Assembly (NCBI GenBank): GCA_963848035.1
Contig: CAWKCD010000001.1
Coordinates: 3,038,001 to 3,102,000, forward strand
Length of the DNA stretch: 64,000 bases
Origin: JAVVHH01 sp963848035
Lineage (GTDB): Bacteria; Pseudomonadota; Alphaproteobacteria; Acetobacterales; Acetobacteraceae
Direction: 5' to 3'
This document shows, piece after piece, positions 8,299 to 15,828 of this stretch; within the stretch, counting starts at the first letter, position 1; every line of letters starts with the position of its first letter. The position numbers were made by a program, and so were the translations under genes. The notes under the pieces were generated by a model, which worked only from the letters and a program-made list of their open reading frames with translations, searched no databases and was not told the DNA's origin.

Positions 8299-10197
8299 AT
8301 GGACGGTGAGATTCAGCAGTTCGATCAGACTGTGATCGCGAGCGATAGGCCGCGCGAACGCATACGATTGACCATGATCGGAGACTTCCGGGCTGAGACG
8401 CCCGACGGGCAGTCGCTGCTTCCGGTCAGCCGCAAGGCGCGCGCGCTTCTTTGCATCATCGGCATGGCGCGGCCTCAAGGCGCTTTGCGTGCGGTGGCGG
8501 GCGCGTTGCTTTGGTCATCGAAGCATCGCGAAGCGGTGGCCAACTCGTTACGCCAAGCGCTGGGCGAACTGCAGCCGCTGCTCGCCTCGTGCGGCCGTCC
8601 TTATCTATTGGCGACGAAGCGCGGCCGCCTCGTCCTGGATCCGGACTCAGTCTGGATCGACGTGCTGGATATGCCGCTCGAGCAGGCGTCCTCGATCGAT
8701 CCGACCGATCCCGCCTTCACGCTTTGCCGAGACTTGCGCGGCATCTCGCCGACATTCGATGCCTATCTCGACCGTCTCTGGGTCGAGATCGGCTACCGCC
8801 GGGCCCTGGTGCCCGCCCGCGAAACCAAGAACGCCGTCTGGCGGGACGTCGGGCAGACCATCCAACCCTCGAGTGCACCGACCGCCCGGCTGCCGCTCGA
8901 CCCGAACCGTCTGTTCGGGCATCCCACCGTCGCCGGGATCAACTTCGAGAAGCTCGAGCGCTTCCCGCCGGCGATGTCGGCGATCGCCAGCATCCCGACG
9001 CATCAACTCGGTTGGCGGATGGCGGTCCTGCCGTTCCGCAGCTTGGGCGCGCCGCTCAGCCGCGGGATCGCGCTCGGCATGGCCGAGGAGGTCTCTGCCG
9101 CGCTGGGCCGTTTCCGCGCGCCGCGCCTCGTGTCGACTGCGACGTTCTGGGACGGCACCGGCCCCGCCGCCGATGCCATCAGCCGATGCCGGACCTATCA
9201 GCTCGACTACATCATCGACGGCACGATCCAGGTCGCCGACACGAAGGTCCGGGTCAACGTCAACTTGCTCGACGTGGTGCTGAACTTCGAGGTGATCTGG
9301 AGCCAGCGTTTCGAAGGCACGCTGGACGACCTGTTCACGCTGCAGGACCGCATCGCCTCCGAGACGGTCGCGCAGGTCGATCCCGAGCTGCATCAACGCC
9401 GATGGGCGGCGAGCACACAGCCGAAGACGGCGGTCGCGGAGGCGCATCAATCGGTGCTGACCGCCATACAGGCGATCTATCGGCTCGAGCAGTCGAAGTT
9501 CATGCGCGCGCGCGAACTGCTGGGGCGTGCGATCGAGCTCGATCCGGATTTCGCCGCCGCACACGCTTGGTTGGCCTATTGGGCCATCATGGCCTTCGGT
9601 CAGGGCTGGGCGGCCAGCGCGTCGGAAGTCATCAGCTTGGCCGGGAATGCGGCCGAGCGGGCGATCTTGCTGGATCCGCTCGATGCCCGCGCCGCCGCGA
9701 TCGCCGGTCATGTGAAAGCCTATCTTCTGCATGACGTTCGCAGCGCGCTCAGTCTGCACTCCCGCGCCGTGGAGCTGAATCCGAACCTGCCGATCGCTTG
9801 GACGGCGAGTGCGTGGTCCAAGAGCTACAGCGGCGACCACGCCACTGCGATCCGGCATGCGCAGATGGCGCTTTCGTTGTCGCCGCGCGATCCGCACGTC
9901 TTCTTCGTCGAGCACGCGATGATGGCGGCGCACCTGTTCAGGAAAGAACTCGATCACGCGGACGCTCTCGCGGAGACCGTGCTCGAGCGTCAGCCCGATC
10001 ACGCGTCGGCACTTCGGATGCGGTTGGCGATCCTCGGCCATCTCGGCCGGGGCCTCGAAGCCGAGGAGGTCAGGGTTCGCCTCAAAGCGATCGAGCCTGA
10101 CGTGACGATCCACAAGATCGTCTCTCGTCCGCCGTTCACGCAGCGTGACCTCGACTACTACGCCGAAGGTCTACGCCGCGGCGGCCTCGACGAGTAA
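8299..10197 (+). CDS. Large winged-helix/TPR regulator, SARP/CadC-like
   Basis: A 632-residue cytosolic protein without membrane segments. The N-terminal 120 residues resemble a SARP-like DNA-binding winged helix (LSKxARALL-type start, LLWSSKHREAVANSLRQALGEL). The middle, around residues 230-350, contains AVLPFRSLG...IDGTIQV...LFTLQDRIA, the FlgO/TolB-like module seen in cyclase-associated TPR proteins. The rest is tetratricopeptide repeats. The ATG at 8299 was preferred over an in-frame TTG at 8284 because GGGA precedes it. It probably controls the divergent pump or the nearby peptide/DUF6065 genes, but that is inference from position. Confidence 0.78.
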   Translation: MDGEIQQFDQTVIASDRPRERIRLTMIGDFRAETPDGQSLLPVSRKARALLCIIGMARPQGALRAVAGALLWSSKHREAVANSLRQALGELQPLLASCGRPYLLATKRGRLVLDPDSVWIDVLDMPLEQASSIDPTDPAFTLCRDLRGISPTFDAYLDRLWVEIGYRRALVPARETKNAVWRDVGQTIQPSSAPTARLPLDPNRLFGHPTVAGINFEKLERFPPAMSAIASIPTHQLGWRMAVLPFRSLGAPLSRGIALGMAEEVSAALGRFRAPRLVSTATFWDGTGPAADAISRCRTYQLDYIIDGTIQVADTKVRVNVNLLDVVLNFEVIWSQRFEGTLDDLFTLQDRIASETVAQVDPELHQRRWAASTQPKTAVAEAHQSVLTAIQAIYRLEQSKFMRARELLGRAIELDPDFAAAHAWLAYWAIMAFGQGWAASASEVISLAGNAAERAILLDPLDARAAAIAGHVKAYLLHDVRSALSLHSRAVELNPNLPIAWTASAWSKSYSGDHATAIRHAQMALSLSPRDPHVFFVEHAMMAAHLFRKELDHADALAETVLERQPDHASALRMRLAILGHLGRGLEAEEVRVRLKAIEPDVTIHKIVSRPPFTQRDLDYYAEGLRRGGLDE

Positions 10198-10276
10198 GGT
10201 CGGGCTCGGTTCAGCGGAGAACTGGCATCTCTGCGCCCGCGTGACGAAGAGCGGGCGAACCGATCTCGAGCGGGCG

Positions 10277-11068
10277 CTATTCCTGCACGAGGTGCCGGTG
10301 GTCGACGGGACATAGTCTCCGCTTGCGGACCGTGACGGCGTAGTCGCCTTGTCTGGCCTCTCTGTCCGAGTTTGGAAGCAGAACCCGGCTCAGGCGCTGC
10401 CACTCGTCGACCGACAGCTCCTCTGGTTCCCGGACCGCCATCTGCGACAACAAGTCGTCTCGATAGGCGATCTGCGGCACGGGCTGGACTTGTAGAAACG
10501 GCACCTCGGCCTTGATCGTGACGGGTTGATCGGTCTTGGTTATGCGAAAATTGTTAAACAACGGTCCGAGCCAGACATCGGTCTCGACGATGCCTTCCCA
10601 GGCCGTTAGTCCTGGGATTGCAGGCAAATTAACAGGCATGCGGACATTCAAGCTCCACCCCGGCCGGGTTTTGACCAGCAGGCCACTCCAAATCTGCACG
10701 CCACCCAACTCTGGCATTGCCGTCATGAAAGGCGGCGAATAACCCTGGAGATAGTCTGGTGCAGCTTGGTCGAACAACTCTTCATAGCCGGGAAATTGCA
10801 CGGCGCCGCTGTCAGTTCCGCTTAACGGAAGCCACTCTGCGCTGTCGGCGTGGGACCAGAAGATCTGCTCACCATCCCAGAGCAATCGAACGGTAGCGGG
10901 CGGGAACACCCAATAGCCGAACCCGGTTGCCGAGGTGAGCGCATCGCAATAGCGCATCGCCCGACTTGGCAGAAATCCTGCGCCGGAGCGCTCCGCTCGT
11001 TTCGGCGCCCGGGTCTGACTGAGGAGCCGATAGAACTCGATGAGCGGTTGGTTGATTTGGTCTGACAT
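10277..11068 (-). CDS. DUF6065-like protein
   Basis: A 263-residue soluble protein without signal or membrane segment. The order of conserved pieces is the one I associate with DUF6065: FYRLL at the start, RYCDALTSATGFGYWVFPP near residue 40, an LLWDG strand, KTRPGW, IVETDVWLGPLF and a final strand region near VPFLQVQPV. Function unknown. Its start codon lacks a free Shine-Dalgarno sequence; the only purine-rich tract is inside the hairpin at 11081-11102. It lies 46 bases downstream of a 26-residue peptide gene on the same strand and is probably in one transcript with it. Confidence 0.72.
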   Translation of the reverse strand: MSDQINQPLIEFYRLLSQTRAPKRAERSGAGFLPSRAMRYCDALTSATGFGYWVFPPATVRLLWDGEQIFWSHADSAEWLPLSGTDSGAVQFPGYEELFDQAAPDYLQGYSPPFMTAMPELGGVQIWSGLLVKTRPGWSLNVRMPVNLPAIPGLTAWEGIVETDVWLGPLFNNFRITKTDQPVTIKAEVPFLQVQPVPQIAYRDDLLSQMAVREPEELSVDEWQRLSRVLLPNSDREARQGDYAVTVRKRRLCPVDHRHLVQE

Positions 11069-11080
11069 GAGAGGGGCGGA

Positions 11081-11102
11081 ACCCCGCGCCGAAGCGCGGG
11101 GT
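11081..11102 (-). promoter_or_regulatory. UUCG-loop hairpin between peptide gene and DUF6065 gene
   Basis: A perfect 9-bp stem (ACCCCGCGC / GCGCGGGGT) closes a four-base loop that reads UUCG in the minus-strand RNA. It ends 12 bases before the DUF6065-like start codon and follows the peptide stop by 12 bases. There is no U-run, so it is not a classical terminator. It could stabilise the upstream peptide mRNA, attenuate transcription, or hide the GGGG tract that would serve the downstream gene as ribosome site. Confidence 0.6.
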
Positions 11103-11114
11103 GCCTCGCGACCT

Positions 11115-11195
11115 TTAGAAGCTCAGCGAGCCGCCGCCGATACGAACGCGGCCGGAGTCCTTGGTGGCGGCCGTGGTCTTGATGGTCTTGGTCAT
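11115..11195 (-). CDS. Putative 26-residue peptide, possible RiPP-like precursor
   Basis: A short reading frame with a strong ribosome site (GGAGAT, 7 bases before ATG 11195) in otherwise AT-rich noncoding DNA. The peptide starts MTKTIKTTAATK, rich in Thr and Lys, and ends GRVRIGGGSLSF with a glycine triplet and aromatic terminus, stopped by TAA. The leader-like polar start and Gly/Ser-rich end recall a modified-peptide precursor, though no cysteine is present and no dedicated modification enzyme is certain. The DUF6065-like gene follows in the same direction. I do not recognise the family, and translation is unproven. Confidence 0.5.
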   Translation of the reverse strand: MTKTIKTTAATKDSGRVRIGGGSLSF

Positions 11196-11210
11196 TTTCT
11201 GATCTCCGTG

Positions 11211-11228
11211 TCAGGCGTTATTGCCTGA
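11211..11228. promoter_or_regulatory. Inverted repeat upstream of the peptide gene
   Basis: TCAGGC - six bases - GCCTGA, a perfect 6-bp inverted repeat placed directly upstream of the GGAGAT ribosome site of the peptide gene. It could be an operator or a 5'-UTR hairpin. Confidence 0.35.
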
Positions 11229-11354
11229 AAACATAGTTAGCAGAGCACTCTTCCAAATGAAAGCCTAGTATCGTCAAATGAACATGAATAAAAGGTTAGA
11301 TATCTTATAATCAAATCCAAGAAGAATCACATGCTGAATGTGAAACATCGGCAA

Positions 11355-11378
11355 CGGCACAGATCGAAGACTGTGCCG
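11355..11378. repeat. Perfect 8-bp inverted repeat
   Basis: CGGCACAG and CTGTGCCG separated by eight bases, flanked on both sides by GGCAAC. No U-run follows on either strand, so an operator-like or structural role is as likely as termination. Confidence 0.4.
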
Positions 11379-11471
11379 AGGCAACATAACATATGTTTTT
11401 ACTGTTAGTCTAAGTTGCCGGATGCTCAGCCAAAGTTACGGAATCTCTTTGGATGCAGAGGGACCGAAGCG

Positions 11472-11756
11472 CTAGAAATAGTGTCTTATCGCCGGCGCGA
11501 CCTCGTCCTTCGGAAAGATCGGCGCGCTGTGCGGATGACATAGACCAAATGCGACAACAATGAAGTGCGCGCCGATCATGGGGTTTGTTTCCGTTCTAGT
11601 CGTATGAAATAGAGGATCAACCTTCGTGCGGTGCGAGTTGGCCGGTGCGGCGACTTGCCTGGCGGCCGAGGAGGTCCTGAGAGAAGCGCGGCGGCGTCGC
11701 TCCAGTGAGATGCGACCTTGCCTCCGCGCGGTTCGTCCGAGCATCAGGAGCTGCAT
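11472..11756 (-). CDS. Doubtful 94-residue ORF
   Basis: The ATG at 11756 has an unusually good ribosome site (CCGGAGG, 6 bases upstream). The encoded protein is Arg/Ser-rich for its first 45 residues and has one hydrophobic stretch near MIGAHFIVVAFGLCHP; it resembles nothing I know. An 8-bp inverted repeat lies about 30 bases upstream. It could be a real orphan gene of the accessory region or a chance reading frame, and the codon use does not settle it. Confidence 0.25.
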   Translation of the reverse strand: MQLLMLGRTARRQGRISLERRRRASLRTSSAARQVAAPANSHRTKVDPLFHTTRTETNPMIGAHFIVVAFGLCHPHSAPIFPKDEVAPAIRHYF

Positions 11757-11784
11757 GCGCGTCCTCCGGTAACCGCCCTGTGAT

Positions 11785-11812
11785 GTTTACCGGAGCCGCC
11801 GTCTCGGTAAAC
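11785..11812. promoter_or_regulatory. GTTTACCG / CGGTAAAC inverted repeat
   Basis: Perfect 8-bp arms separated by 12 bases, with further ACCGG/CCGGT copies next to it at 11766-11774 and 11811-11816. The spacing fits a dimeric regulator site; it lies about 30 bases upstream of the doubtful leftward ORF. Confidence 0.35.
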
Positions 11813-12143
11813 CGGCAACCTGCTAGGCACAGGTGAGCGCGACTCCAATAAAATGACAGTTTCTGGAAAGCTTATCGGAAAATTAACAGCGTTTTGCACA
11901 GGCTAGTCGGCCTGTGTCTCGCTGTTTACTGGTCAGCCCTATTCGAATGGGGAGCGCGTGGACGGCTCACAAGTACCTGGCTCAGTCCAGCCGTGAAATG
12001 GCGCCTGTCGCTCGGGCCGATCATGGACCGTGCGAAGCACTGCGCTGCAGACGTGGCGTTACGCCGCGCGCGCTCTGGACGTGACCTGCTCGTTTAGGGC
12101 GGCGCTCCGCAAGGCGGACCGCGCCTGTGAAGGCGGTCGGCGC
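11813..12143. other. Stretch without a supported gene
   Basis: About 330 bases between the doubtful ORF and the radical SAM gene. A 67-codon rightward frame at 11894-12097 exists, but it has no clear ribosome site and no recognisable protein pattern. Composition returns gradually to that of the chromosome. I see no RNA gene or transposon remnant I can name. Confidence 0.4.
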
Positions 12144-13322
12144 TTAGAACAGGGCGAGCTGGCGCTGCGGCGCGGATGGCGCCCGGAATTGGGTCGCGTC
12201 GAGCGGCGTGCGTTCGGTCAGCTGCAATTTGCGCCGCATCCGCTCGAAGCGCTGATGCAGCATCCCCGCATAAGGGCCGGTGCCCTTGAACCGGTCATGG
12301 AAGCGGCTGTCGTTCAAGGCGCCTGAACGGGTCTCGCGGATCAGCGAGAGCACCCGGCGGGCGCGATCCGGCACGTGCTGCTCGAGCCATGCCGCGAACA
12401 TCTCCCGCAATTCGAGCGGCAGGCGGAGCAGCACATAGCCCGCCGATCGAGCGCCGGCGCGATGCGCCGATTCGAGAATGCTCTCCAACTCGGCATCGTT
12501 GAGGCCGGGGATCATCGGTGCGGCGAGCACGCCCGTGGGAATGCCCGCCTCGGTCAGGGCCGAGATCGCGCGCAGCCTCAGCGCAGGGGATGAGGCGCGC
12601 GGTTCCATCCGCCGCGCCAGCGAGCTGTCGAGCGTCGTGACCGACATGCAGACGCGGACCAGCCCTCGTTGGGCGAGCCGCTGCAGGATATCGATGTCGC
12701 GAACCACGCTCGCGGATTTGGTGACGATTCCGACGGGATGATTGAACCGGTCCAGCACCTCGAGCACCGACCGCGTCAGCCCCAGGGTGCGCTCGACGGG
12801 TTGATACGGGTCGGTATTCGAGCCCAGCGCCAGCGTCCGCGGCTCATAGCCGGGCTTGGACAACTCCCGCTCGAGCAGGGCGGCGACGTTCGGTTTGTAG
12901 ACGATCTCGGTCTCGAACTCGAGGCCCGGCGAGTAGCCGAGATAGGCGTGGCTCGGGCGCGCGTAGCAGTAGATGCAGCCGTGTTCGCAACCGCGATAGG
13001 GGTTGACCGCCCGGTCGAACCCGATGTCCGGGCTGTCGTTCCAGGCGATCGCCGATTTCGATCCGTCACGATGCAGGGTGGTGCGGAGCGGCGGCAACTC
13101 GTCGCCCTCGGTGAGGAAGGCCCACCCGTCGTCGACGGCCTGGGTGCTGCGGGCGTCATAGCGGACATGGGGATTGGTGACGGCGCCGCGTCCGTGGCGC
13201 GCCAGGCTCCGCTGTTTGTCGGCCGGTGCGGGTTCCGGCTCGCCAGCTCGCGCGAGCGCCGCGATAGCGTCGCGGTCGAGTTCCGCGGAGATTTCCTGGG
13301 TGAGCCGAGTGCCGTCGGGCAT
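12144..13322 (-). CDS. PA0069-family radical SAM protein
   Basis: A 392-residue iron-sulfur enzyme. The radical SAM cluster motif is C112-x3-C116-x2-C119 within NPYRGCEHGCIYCYARPSH, the exact form seen in the PA0069/SplB-like family. The fold continues with LALGSNTDPYQPVER and VTKSASVVRDIDIL. The substrate is not established. Such genes are widespread and not tied to peptide modification, so closeness to the small peptide gene is weak evidence for a link. It starts at ATG 13322 and is preceded by moaB in the same direction. Confidence 0.9.
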   Translation of the reverse strand: MPDGTRLTQEISAELDRDAIAALARAGEPEPAPADKQRSLARHGRGAVTNPHVRYDARSTQAVDDGWAFLTEGDELPPLRTTLHRDGSKSAIAWNDSPDIGFDRAVNPYRGCEHGCIYCYARPSHAYLGYSPGLEFETEIVYKPNVAALLERELSKPGYEPRTLALGSNTDPYQPVERTLGLTRSVLEVLDRFNHPVGIVTKSASVVRDIDILQRLAQRGLVRVCMSVTTLDSSLARRMEPRASSPALRLRAISALTEAGIPTGVLAAPMIPGLNDAELESILESAHRAGARSAGYVLLRLPLELREMFAAWLEQHVPDRARRVLSLIRETRSGALNDSRFHDRFKGTGPYAGMLHQRFERMRRKLQLTERTPLDATQFRAPSAPQRQLALF

Positions 13323-13399
13323 GACAGCCGTTCCTCTCTTGTTCCGGTGCCACGATGCCGCGCAGGACTATGGGCGTCAAGAACGAAGTGGGAACAAGG

Positions 13400-13945
13400 T
13401 TAGCTCGCTGCGCGCAGATGCTCCTGCAGGCGCGGCATCAATTCGACGAGGTTGCAGGGGCGGAAGCGGGCGTCGAGCTGCCAGACGAGGATGTCGTCCC
13501 AGGCGTCCTTCACCGCGCCGGTGCTGCCGGGCAGGGCGAACAGATAGGTGCCGCCGGCCACTCCGGCCAGGGCGCGCGACTGCATCGTCGACGTGCCGAT
13601 CTTTTGATAGCTGAGCATCCGGAACAGCTCGCCGAACCCCTCGATCTTCTTCTCCAGGATGCGCTCGAACGCTTCCGGCGTGACGTCGCGGCCGGTGATC
13701 CCGGTTCCGCCGGTGGTGATGACGACGTCGATCGCCGGGTTCGCGATCCAACGTCTCAGGCGGGACTCGATCGCGGCCGCATCGTCTCGGTCGATGGCGC
13801 GATCGGCCACGCGATGGCCGGCCTGCTCGATCCGCGCGACGAGCGTATCGCCGGATTTGTCGGTTTCCAGCGTCCGCGTGTCCGACACGGTCAATACCGC
13901 GATCGCGACCGGCACAAACACCCGGCTTTCGTCGATACCCGCCAT
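13400..13945 (-). CDS. moaB: Molybdenum cofactor biosynthesis protein MoaB
   Basis: A 181-residue MoaB/Mog-family protein, which adenylylates molybdopterin before metal insertion. Signatures include VSDTRTLETDKSGD, the binding loop VVITTGGTGITGRDVTPEA and LFALPGSTGAVKDAW. The ATG at 13945 follows AGAGGGAC; an upstream ATG at 14002 would overlap the transglycosylase 3' end, so the internal start was chosen. It acts in the cytoplasm. It lies 16 bases downstream of the lytic transglycosylase stop, on the same strand. Confidence 0.93.
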   Translation of the reverse strand: MAGIDESRVFVPVAIAVLTVSDTRTLETDKSGDTLVARIEQAGHRVADRAIDRDDAAAIESRLRRWIANPAIDVVITTGGTGITGRDVTPEAFERILEKKIEGFGELFRMLSYQKIGTSTMQSRALAGVAGGTYLFALPGSTGAVKDAWDDILVWQLDARFRPCNLVELMPRLQEHLRAAS

Positions 13946-13961
13946 CGAAGTCCCTCTGCCG

Positions 13962-15758
13962 CTACTGAAGGCGCGCGACCACCGCGTCCGTCGCGCCATC
14001 ATGGCGGAAACGCGGCCAGGACCCTGCGGACAATTCGTCCAACGTCGGCGAGGGCAGCTTCAACTCCGCGGCGTACAGCCAGCTATAGGCCAGCGCGCGG
14101 GGAATATAGCCTCGGGTCTCATCGTTTGGGACGGACTCGATGAACAGCAGCGGATCGCCGTTGTGCCGAACGCTGCCGATCCACTTGGCGAGGCTGCCGG
14201 GCCCGGAGTTGTAGCCGGCCAGCAGACGGATCAGGTCACCGCCGATGAGATCGTAAGAGCCCAGCATCATCAGATAGCGCTGGCCGAGATCGAGACTGAC
14301 CGCCGGGTCGTGGAGCCGTCGCCGGCCGGTGCCGCCGAGGATGAAATCGACGGTCCGGGGCATCAGCTGCATCATGCCGCGAGCGCCGGCCCGGGACACG
14401 GCGCGGGGATCGAAGTTGGATTCGAGTCGCGCCAGCGCGTAGAGCAGCGCCGGATCCGTGTGGAAGCCGCCGGCCGGGCGGAGCCGCTGCTCGGGCAGGT
14501 GGATCGGGACCGGCGCGATCAGCATGGCGAGCTGACCGGCGAGCGTCGTCAAACCCGCCTGGCGGGCGACCAGCATGATGGACTGCGCCATGCCCGGCTG
14601 GTCGCGGGTTTGCGACCAAAGTGACTGCAGTTCGAGCGCGGCGCGGCTATCCTGGCCCACCTGGAGCAGCGCGAAGGCGCGGCGGCCGGTGGGCATGGCG
14701 TCGATCGCTTCGACGTCGGCTTCGCCCAGGGTCAGCTTGTCGAGGGTGGGTTCCGGATCGAGCGCCCGGCCCAGCGCGCGGCGACCGAGCAGGCCGTAGA
14801 ACGTGCGTCCATTCTCGGCAGCGCGCCGCAGCCAACGGTCGCGCTGTCCTTCCTCATGGTCGTGGCTCCAGGTCCGCGCGGCCCAGAAGGCGGCGCCGGC
14901 GCGCTGGCCGGGCTGCGCCAACTGCGCTTGGAACGCGGCTTCGAACATGCCGCGGGCGATATCGAACTGGTCCATGCGCCAGGCGGCGAGCCCGGCGACG
15001 AACGGCGCCAGGCCAACTTTGCCGCCGGCTTGGCGGTGGGCCGCCTCGGCGATCTTGAACGCCTCGACGTCGTTGCCGGCGGCGAATTGGAGTTGCGCGA
15101 CCTCTGCGCGAAGCTGCGCGCCGTAGATCCGGTCGATCCCCCTGGTATGGGCGATCAGCCGGAGGGCGCGGTCGGCGTTCGATCGGGCGGCCTCGTGCAC
15201 GCTGCGGTCGAGCCGCGCGTTTCGCAGCATGAGCCGTTCGACGGGCTCGACATCGTCACCCATGCTCGGCGCGGGCAGCGCCGGCAGCGGCGGCGGCGTG
15301 CTGACCCGTGTGGCAAGCTTGGGCGCCCGGTTCTGCAGCAGGCCGTAGACGGCCGGCGCGTCCGGCAGCTCGGCGTAGCGCGCAAGCCATTCGGCGAGGT
15401 CTTCGGTGCGCGCCCGCTGCGGGCTGCCGAGGTATCGGTCGGCCAGGATCTCCGGAAGCAGCATCATATCCGTGAGCTGCTCGACTTCGGCGATGGCGGC
15501 GGGAATGTCGTTTTTCGCCTGCAGGGCGAAAATGCGGCGGATACGCTCCGCATCGCTCGGGGTGAGCGGTTGCGGCAGGGCCACGCGGGTCGAGCCGCCC
15601 GGGGCGCTGACACGCGGGATGGCTAGCGCGATGTCTTCGGCGCCTTCGGTGCTTTGTTTTGTGCCTACTGGCCCAGCCGCGCCGGCAAGGATAGCGGCGC
15701 CGGCAAGTAGTGCCCGCGCCGATCCAAGACGGCTTAGCGTTTTTCCAAGCCTATTCAT
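13962..15758 (-). CDS. Soluble lytic murein transglycosylase (Slt-like)
   Basis: A 598-residue periplasmic protein cutting peptidoglycan glycan strands with formation of 1,6-anhydroMurNAc ends. The N-terminal signal contains LLAGAAILAGAAG (residues 17-29). The alpha-helical superhelical region occupies about 65-415, and the SLT domain follows with the catalytic glutamate E446 in LARLESNFDP and the GARGMMQLMPRT segment. C-terminal residues such as YNSGPGSLAKW are also typical. It starts at ATG 15758. The length fits the Slt70 type. Confidence 0.93.
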   Translation of the reverse strand: MNRLGKTLSRLGSARALLAGAAILAGAAGPVGTKQSTEGAEDIALAIPRVSAPGGSTRVALPQPLTPSDAERIRRIFALQAKNDIPAAIAEVEQLTDMMLLPEILADRYLGSPQRARTEDLAEWLARYAELPDAPAVYGLLQNRAPKLATRVSTPPPLPALPAPSMGDDVEPVERLMLRNARLDRSVHEAARSNADRALRLIAHTRGIDRIYGAQLRAEVAQLQFAAGNDVEAFKIAEAAHRQAGGKVGLAPFVAGLAAWRMDQFDIARGMFEAAFQAQLAQPGQRAGAAFWAARTWSHDHEEGQRDRWLRRAAENGRTFYGLLGRRALGRALDPEPTLDKLTLGEADVEAIDAMPTGRRAFALLQVGQDSRAALELQSLWSQTRDQPGMAQSIMLVARQAGLTTLAGQLAMLIAPVPIHLPEQRLRPAGGFHTDPALLYALARLESNFDPRAVSRAGARGMMQLMPRTVDFILGGTGRRRLHDPAVSLDLGQRYLMMLGSYDLIGGDLIRLLAGYNSGPGSLAKWIGSVRHNGDPLLFIESVPNDETRGYIPRALAYSWLYAAELKLPSPTLDELSAGSWPRFRHDGATDAVVARLQ

Positions 15759-15828
15759 GCAGTGGCCCTACACGGGGCTGTCCAAAAAAGCAAACACACG
15801 CAATCGCGATCAAGAGTAACAGTGGGTT

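Larger units (their letters stand above)
11196..11471. other. AT-rich noncoding block upstream of the peptide gene
   Basis: About 275 bases with no convincing gene and base composition much more AT-rich than the flanks. It holds the inverted repeat at 11211-11228, a second perfect 8-bp repeat CGGCACAG / CTGTGCCG (11355-11378, loop 8), a palindromic ACATATGT near 11390 and several TATAAT-like stretches around 11300. The promoter of the leftward peptide gene should lie here; I could not single out one pair of -35/-10 boxes. Confidence 0.5.

Noticed and set aside
8647..10113. Long leftward frame opposite the TPR regulator
   Set aside because: Low-complexity mirror frame of a well-supported coding gene.
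11894..12097. 67-codon rightward frame
   Set aside because: No clear ribosome site, no family resemblance, mixed composition.
12144..13322. The PA0069 radical SAM protein as the modifying enzyme of the small peptide
   Set aside because: This family is widespread without peptide partners, and the gene lies about 950 bases away with the AT-rich block between. A link was not claimed.
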